From: Phoronis australis
Taxonomy: Eukaryota > Phoronida > Phoronidae
Assembly: GCA_002633005.1 (NCBI GenBank)
Contig: NMRA01001193.1
Coordinates: forward strand, 1-38,417
Length of the DNA: 38,417 bases
Direction: 5' to 3'
Position numbers and translations under genes: made by a program. Positions 23,601 to 32,600 of this stretch are shown piece after piece (position 1 is the stretch's first letter; each line of letters begins with the position of its first letter). The notes under the pieces are model-generated. The model saw only the letters and a program-made list of their open reading frames with translations. It was not told where the DNA came from and ran no database searches.

Positions 23601-26600
23601 GGGTGACAGTAGATGAAGTGCCTCCAGTGCCTGTATATAGTGGCCACAGCTCGGGAAGCTTCTCGCTTCAAAAACGCACTTCTCGGGGTTGACGACGGGG
23701 CACTGCCGTGAATCAACAGCGACGGTATGGTACCCTTCTTCAGGCGTTGTTTCGCAGGGACCTTCACCAATTCAGCGTACATATCTCTGTCGTAACCTGA
23801 CGGTAGAAAATGCTTGCCACACACTCGGTAACCCTCCACTGCTTTGTACATTGCGTGGACGGGTAGCGCTGCGTTCTTCACATGAACGAGCTAGCCAAGT
23901 ACGGCGAAGTGTGCCATCCTTCGGAAAGCGACGCAAGGTACCCAGGCAAAGCGCGTGTGAGACGATAATGAGTACATTCCGGCAAGCAACAACAGCGTGG
24001 CATGTTGACTGACTTGTAAACAAAAGCAAACGACGATCGAACTTATCACAACTGAGGTAGAACAATGACTGACTCGACAGCTCTCACAGTCAGACTATAA
24101 TGAAAAGAAATTGGCGCGAAACTCTTGCCTCCCAAAACATCACTTCCGGAGTAGACGAGTAGTAATTAATTAAATTACGAAAAGCAGTAAATAATTGAAA
24201 AATGTGTCTGGGATAATCAACGAACCTTATTTTTGCTAAAAGTGACATGAGAAAAGGTTGCCTTCGCCTTTAAGTATGCTTCAGGTCTGCCTGCTCACGT
24301 GATGTTAACCTTTGACCTCTGTGGAAAATTGCGTGAGTTTACAGCTTGTTAGATTGGACAGTTGCTGATGTGGGAATTGGAGGAGTTAATTATTAGTTTT
24401 TGTATTGTTTTCTTAGCTTAGATGAGAATCCAACAAATACCTTAAGATGTGTCATGTCACTGAAATTTCATGACCATATTTCCCACAGTAGTTAAACTTA
24501 CTGACTTTTGTTCAACCTGACTTTAAAGTGGCCATAGTGGAATGAATTATGTGAATACTAGCCGTTATCCGTGCTTTCGCGCTGGTAGCAAGTAGTATAT
24601 GGGAAATACCGAGAGGAAATAGCTACACCTTCAAGTGAACATTAGTGTTCACGGCAAGAGGCAGAAATATTTCTTGAAGAGACCGTTTTATTTTAAAGCT
24701 TTAATCAGAACTTCTGTCAGATTTAGGCAGGATGTGCGGTTGGGGCCGGGATTCGTTTGGCCCCAGGAAGTACATTTTTTCCCAGAACGTTTAACCCTGT
24801 CAGTATTCAAATCTTAATACAACATAGTTTCTCTGCTTATTTTATGCCATAGTTTGTCATGAAACTGAAAACTCCTCATTTGAATGCACATTTTATGATA
24901 CCGATATCAATAACACTATATCATAAATGAAGAGATCTGAAGATATTTCATTGTGTTGCAGGATATCGGAAGCCTTTGTAAAAGCCAATGACTACGTGAA
25001 ATTTCGTGGAGAAAAGGGGTAATTACTTCCCATCACCTAATGCACTTCATTTCTTTACATCTGAAACTTTTAATATTTGCTGTACAACACCTTTAAAAAA
25101 TAATTGTAGGCGGTCTGATACACTTGTACCAGACTTGCGCAGAACGCGCAAGTACTAAACATTTGTGGATGTTACTAAATTTGAAAATTACAAAAACGGT
25201 GTACTGATAACAACAGTTCTATACTCGTCTGTCTAGCTTCAACTTACTCCCAATCATCTGGAAAAACTGGACCATTACAAAAATGGTTTTCATGCTTGTA
25301 AAACGCATGGAAATATAGGTTAAAGTGGTAAGGAATATTTCATGAGATAAAAAAGGTTGCCGGACGAGCGTTGCTTTGGACGAGCGCAAACCACATAGGC
25401 TCATAGGCACAAAACATCTGATTTGAAACTCGGAACCCTCTTGTGTGTGCGTGTATATAATTATATAGTCATTGGGTTTACCTGAGAGAGATTGCAAAGG
25501 TCCGTAAATGTGTAGGTTACATTCATTTGCTGCTGGTGCCTGGTACTTTAACTAAGTTGCTGTCCACTGATAACATCCACGATCACCATTGCTTGCGCTT
25601 GTCGCCGCACTTTACCTTCAACTAGGTTTTCAGTCGGTGAAGCTCAGCTACTTCGTAGGTTCTATTATTTGAAACTAGGGAAATGGTGTTGTCTAAGACA
25701 ATCTACGACATGACTGCCTATAGCAAAGTGACAGATCAAGTGTTTCATACAATTCTGTTCTCTGAAAAACCCGAGTTGGAAGAATCCCGTTCAATTCTGC
25801 AACGAGTTCAAGAGAGGAATGTGTACAGGTGTGTCGGACAGACACAGCCAAACGAAACGACGATATCAAAGGTAGGGATCAGTGTTGTTCAAATAGGGGG
25901 TGCTTGGATCTATTAGAATCTAACTTTTACTTCATTACTCTTAAGGAAGAGTCATTGTAAAATTGATGACGAGGTTGATTTAGTTTGTTGTGTTATAAAT
26001 GCGCACTTGTCCCTTTAAAATATTAATAGACATTGTGTAATTAATAATAAATTTATCATTACTGGCCGTTTAAAGAGTGTATTACTTGAAAAACTTGACC
26101 CATTCTTGTTTCTGGTGCTGTCCATTAAATGATGTCTTGTTTGCTGGCTGCCACACAATACATTGTAATTACAATTTTAACTGGGATAATTCATTAGTTG
26201 GTCAAGGCATCAAATATAGGTCACGACTGAAAGAAAACCATTTTTGTCAAGAGTATGCAAGTATTGCGTGTTTTTACGCTACTGTGTTTAATATTTGTCC
26301 AAGAAACGAGTAATAAGCGATTTAGCGAACGATGTCATATTTTCCACACTGTGTGCTGTGAACAGAGTACAGGGCCCAGTCTCTAATCTTTTTACTCGAA
26401 ATGGAACTCGAAATTATGTTTGGCATTTTCTCCTCCATTTTTGTTGGAACTCAAGGTAAGTGTCTAGTATTCTATGCTCGAGTACACAAAGACTTACGTG
26501 GATAATTTATTAGTCCTAGTTTGAAGTTGATAAACCCAACATCAAGGCTAAACGTTAGCGTTTGAACTCGAAATTTCGAGTTTTCACTGGAGTTTGTAGC

Positions 26601-29600
26601 ACGAATTTAAGGGTCTCCAAGTGTAAAATTGGACTAGAAACTCATAGGCATAAACTATAATGTATTCGAGCACAGTCAGATAACCACTTATCTTGAGTTC
26701 TTACAAAAGGAGCAGAGAAATTGCCAAAAATAATTTCGATTTCTTTTCGAGTGCAAATATTAAGAGACGGAGCCCAGGTGTTTGTTTCTTAACTCAAAAC
26801 ATCATCAGTGGGAAACTGTCTATCTAAAAAGTAAACACTGAAGAACGATCAAACACTAAAGTGACAGTTACAAAATGAAAAGAGTGCAGGAAAGAGAAAA
26901 TCGGCATGTGTCTGTCATTCCAGTGCTGTCAATCTACAGTGTTCAACATTTAGGTGTGTTGCTACCTTAATTCAGTTAAGAAACGAAACGTTTCGACTAC
27001 GTATATATCCCATTAGTATTGGAACTTTATATTACGTCATTTGTTAAAGCGCTTGTTATTTTCCTTGGGTGAACTTGGCCTAAACCAGAAGCATTAAAAC
27101 TCATTCTATACAGGATCAAGTACTTAAAATGGAAAATGACATTGCGACTAGCATCAACAATGAAGACATTTCGGATGAGTTCGGCGATCTGATTGAAGAG
27201 AAGAAGGCAGTTCCATTACAGCAAGACGACATTGTTGTCATTGTAAGTAGTGACTAGTGTAAGCCACGGTCTTGAGGTGTCAACCACAGAGACGCACATG
27301 TTTAAACATTTCATTTTTACCCGTCCACTATCTCCCATCACTTTTGGCACCTTCTCGTACTCCTGTTTTGCTCGTTTTTATTGCCCATCTTACCAGAGGT
27401 TATTATGATATACATATTGTATCTTATTTTCATATACATTCTTTGTATTTTCATTCTATTCTAATAAACGATCTTATTTCACCAACCTCGATCTCCTTTT
27501 CATCTCTGGTAATGAGATTGTGATGCACCTATTTTACTCAAGACATATTCTCAGCACAAAGAGATTTTTTCTGTGACTGTGAGGTTGCTGGAATTCTCAA
27601 GACGGGTGATGATTGAGTCAATTCTCCCAAAAATTTTCAACGTGTCCTGCAGTAGGCATTGACTACTTAACAGTCCAAGTGACAGTCAATTCATGTAACT
27701 CTATAATTTGTTTGCAAAGTCCTATCTGGAAAGCAAAAACATCAAAGTAACAACGTGTGTCTTTATGGTAATTTTTGTTTGTTAATTTAAACATTTTGAG
27801 TTATATCTTCACCGGTTGCAGTGTGGCTACAAAGTAGGTAAACTTGGCTGCTGCATGTAATAAGCCAGTGATACGTTTGATAACGTTTGCTTCAGGAACT
27901 ACTTTTTTCAGCCAATCATTTCTCAATTTCATAGCTAACCACGGTTCTAGTGTGTTCTTTTTAAAATCAACAAGAGATATTTCTCTACAGGTATCAATCG
28001 GATATTACAATTTTTATATTTTTTCTATATTCTAATTTTGTGAGCAGATTGCAAATATGGACTATGGGATGGAAGGCAACAACCCGGTGGAGAACGTACG
28101 ATTCTACACGAAAAGTGATCCGAACAAAGCTGAACCGTTAAGCAAGAAAGATGTAAGTTAAGCCCTAGTCACGTACACAGGAGTCCTTGAATTGAGAACC
28201 AGGTTGGTGCTATAGTAAATATAGAAACTATTGGGAATCAAATAAGCATAGCGTTTTGGTGATTTCAACCAATCCTCGTTTTGTCGCTTGCTAATGCGTA
28301 ATTGACGTCAATCTTCCAAGTTAAATTCAGGAATCAACTATATGCCAGAGATTGGACATTATGGTGCTACGCGGGTGGGTTTTCCCACAATTGCTGTGTA
28401 GGCAGAATTTGAAAGGAGTTTTCAGATTGTAATCCAAAGTTTTGAGGGTTGTCGAGGATTACGGAGCATCATGCTGTTTCGAAGAACAAATGGGAAAGGT
28501 GTTTTAATATCTCTTAATAGGCCAAACCGGGTTTGATACTTTTTAATAGAGGAAACTGGTTTTCAAAATGCAAGACCCCTGTAAATGATTGTTACCGTAC
28601 GTTTTGGGATTAAATGGAAGGGTGGGAAATTGAACAAAAGCACTTGCAGTGTGCAGTGAGCTCTATCATATACTGTGCCCTTTTGGCTTCTCATATTCAC
28701 CATTGACCTTTCGACAGGTCTCCATGATGTTGCCTTCCACTTTCTCTGAGCAGTACATTCGAGTGCACTGTAAGAAGAGTGACCCGCTGGAGCTGGCTAT
28801 TGCCAACCTGTCCTTCAGGAGATGGTGCCAGAAGAATGGCATGGAACCGGATATGGTACTGTTGGTGGTATCGGTTCACTTTTTAACATAGCCAGCCTGC
28901 TAGCTGCATGAAGACAAAATACAGCTAGGTTGAGCTCCGTTAGACCTAGCCTTGGTGCACAGGTTAAGCTAAATATACAACTTTGCGCCCATGTGGGTAA
29001 AAACACTGATTAAATCAAACACAAAATTAGTGTCGTTAAAAACTGGGCAATTCCATTTGTGACGGATGTACAATCACAGAACATTTCGATCAATGGTGAA
29101 AAAATCCACCAAGGAAAATAATTAATACACCAATTGTTAGGTCTCATTAATAGGTTTCAAATCATGTATCAATTTTTATCTTTTTATCTGACTGAGAAAT
29201 TTGCCTTAAAAGGGGTCTGACGAACGTACGCAAAGAATTTGAATTTTTGAAAACGTTAATTTTCTGTGAGTTGCATGATGTTACAATTTTCTATTTTAAA
29301 TGATTTAGTGGAATGCTTGCGAAGTAAAACATACTATTTTTTGGTGATATTTTCTAAGAAATTTTGTCATACAACTCGAAGTGGACGTACGTGACGGACG
29401 TATGCTCTGAATTTCTAATATTTTAGTACTAGAAAAAATCGTTTGTTGTGCCTAGGATATTAATTTAGAATACTTCAAACTTCAGTATTTTTTATATTGG
29501 TCTTCTGCTACTGATTCATTGGTTTTTAATCAAAATACACTGACTCATTGCACAAAATCAACACCTGTTTTTAAGCATTATGTAGAATACAGATTCAAGA

Positions 29601-32600
29601 CTTCTATTACGTAAACGTGACTATCCAAAATCAAAAAAAAAATGTGAAATAAAGTTTAAAACATCACCAATTATCATTATAATAATAATGGATTTTCATG
29701 ATTTGTTTTTTCAATAGGACTTGCTCTCAGCTTGTACAGACATTGTCTGTTCCATGTCGCTGATAGCTCTGATGCATGGCCATGTTAATAAAAAATGTCA
29801 GTGATGTTTTAAAAGTATTGGTAACAGGACTTCAGTATCTTCTTTTACAAAGTGCGAAAAAAACACTCAATTCACCTTGCCCAATCAGGTCCATATAAAG
29901 CGGTGGGGGGAGGGGGGAGGGGGGGGCTCGTGTCCCCCCAAAAAGTTTCAGGCGTCAGGGTTAAACCGTGGCAACCGACATAGGCGTGGGGCCGGGGACA
30001 GTCGAGAAATGAAAGATTAAGAAATACGGATAAGAGGGAAAATTCAAGAGAACATTTTTAAAACAACTCTGTATCAGTGCATGGTTTATTTTTTGAGGAC
30101 CATGGCCAGGACATTGTCGTTAGGGTCTCCACTTTTACAGCACTGGTTGTCTAAACGCGCTTGACAACGTCCACGTTCATACACATAGTTAGAAAAATCG
30201 AGAAAATTTGTAAAGCGAAGCTTTTGCGGAGCTTTCGCAAAACTACATTTACACAGAGGCCCCTCTCTGGCAAAGGATAACGGGACAACTTTCGCTTGAT
30301 GTTTTTTCTCGAAATTGTATATCATTTGAGAAAAAATTGATGACATAACAGATAACATTAAATGCTGCACATTTCCTAATTTTTTGAAAATACAGATATT
30401 TTCATATTTAGGGGCCCCGCCCTTGAAAAAGGCCATTGATGACACTCAATTGGCCACCTTTTTGTGTTTTTATTGAGAAATTCCTTAGGTTTCGCTCTCG
30501 GAGAGGGCACAATGTTGAAATCGATTACGTCTATTTTCCTGTTTTTTTGTGAAATCGTGCAACCGGCTTTCATGTTGAAGGAGGTCACTTCCTGCACCGT
30601 CTTGTGACCACACAACGGTGGTATGAACTGTTACTCTTTTTTCCAAGCTTAATGATGTCCCATTTCAGACAGGACCCTCTCTCGGTGGAGCAGTCCCTCT
30701 ATACATATAAATCCAACACTCCCAAGTGTTAACGAGAGAAGTTAAGATTCCAAATTCATCAAAAAACACAAAACATTCGTGCACAGCACAGCAGTATCAA
30801 CTGAAGACATTCGACCCAAACAACCAAAAAATGTGAAAAAATACGACACAATTGACCGCCATCGAAAGGGTGGAATTTTGAAGAACGTGAAGACCACTAT
30901 TTGTGAATTACACAAAGGGACTATTTCCGATGGTTAGTTATAAAATAATGTTATTGTTTCCCATAGCATCGCAAGAATAGTATCTCTTTTGAAGATGGTT
31001 ACTATGAGTTGTTTGTAAGGAATTCCTACATGTGGAAAACATTGTTGTCTAAGCTACTATTTGTGATGAATGTGTACATGTCAAAAGGGGGTACTCAAAG
31101 AACCCTCGCAATCATAAACAAAGATTTCAGAGTTTTTTTATAAGTGGAGTTCAAGTTTAGCTCGTGAACCGCTTTTGGTACCTCTGAAATGACCAAAAAT
31201 ACACCTTAATACGAATGCCCCATCTTCCAGGTTCCCCCGGTTACACGTGTTAAAAATCTGCAAGTATGCCTGCGGAAATTGCTTAATATAACATTCCGTT
31301 TTGATAAACAAATTCGTTGATTTTTGATTTACTTGATTATGTATCTACGAAAGTCGATAGATTCGTAGATGATCTTTGACAATTTAGAAGCTAATCTTGT
31401 AAAAATTGATGTTGTTTCAGTGATTTTAGTTGCAGCCTGAAGTTGGAAAAACTCTATAATCCAATCCCCAAATAGTAAAAGTTTACTGAGACGATTTTTG
31501 CCTATCTGAAATAACTCTCAAAGAAATTGGTGAAATTCGGAATCTCAAACCGTAAATCGAAAAAAGATTTAAAAGTCTTGAATTAAACTCATTGCTTGGA
31601 AATGTTGTTTTTGCACTTCCTTGGTGTTTGTAGTTTTCAGTAGTATTGCGCAATCAATTTTTGTTCTTCAAAACTGAATTTTCGCTTGCCCTGATTCCTG
31701 TGCACGTCATGACAGCCGTACCCACGTTAAAAATAAGATGTAGCCATGCAGTAGGCCCGCGCAGAAACTCAGTGATCCACGGGAACTAAACTCCAGGCGT
31801 AGAAGTGAGTACTTTGGGTCACGCCGTATCATTTTCCCCATAAACCAGAAACTGGACTGCCGGTCGTGTTTCAATGATGGATTTTGAAACAGTTCCAAAG
31901 GTACTATATACCAGGGACCTCGGGACCTCGCCTTTTCAAAAAGCTCCTTAAAAGAATGACCATAATAAAATGAAGTTTTCCCGACACTGGATCACAATAA
32001 AGCGAATCTTGACCTTAGAGCCAGCGCTGTCTGTCTCAAGCTGACCAGTAACTAGCTTTAGTTCATCGGGATTTTCGTATTTTGACACTGTTAGATCTCA
32101 GCTACCAGGGGCGGATCCAGGATTTTGAATTGGGGGGGGAGCAGGGCAGAGTATTAGCCAGGATTTCGCTCGTCAGACATTCGCAACCCCGTACTGCCAA
32201 ATGGAATCTGGGAGAAGTTTAAGGGGGCCATGGACCCCTTGGCCTATTTTAAATCTGCCACTGGCTATAGTTTCTTAAGGCGACTCCTCGCTAGCCGTCA
32301 GTGCACTGGTCCTAGGCCCATTCTTACTCTCTGTGTCAGTTCACGGTTACTGAACTCTTGATGGCTGCATCCCCAGGATTGCCCCCCACCTAGGGCGGAC
32401 ATGGGAGATCCGGTACAAATAATTGTGGTATCGGGTGCACGGGGGGTAGGGGCGGAGGTGATGGCCATGGGGGGGGGGTAGTTTGGCGAAGTCGTAAAAC
32501 AAGATTAACATTGTGAAATGGTTGTCATAATTTCAGAGATTCAGTGACCCATCCATGTACCGGAGGCAACTCGAGCAATCCCAGCCCAGTTCCCACACCA

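Larger units (their letters stand above)
28856..31230. other. Presumed intron or 3' flank with G-run and minus-strand ORFs
   Basis: Contains short GACGnACGTAyG-like motifs (29060-29405), a G-run at 29903-29928 and two overlapping minus-strand frames (30086-30615) noted separately. No recognised exon. Confidence 0.45.

Noticed and set aside
23269-23692. Plus-strand ORFs in the Kolobok-like element
   Set aside because: Antisense shadows of the THAP/linker reading frame on the minus strand.
25683-25685. ATG as a gene start
   Set aside because: The Met is internal to a SAMHD1 exon that begins at 25679.
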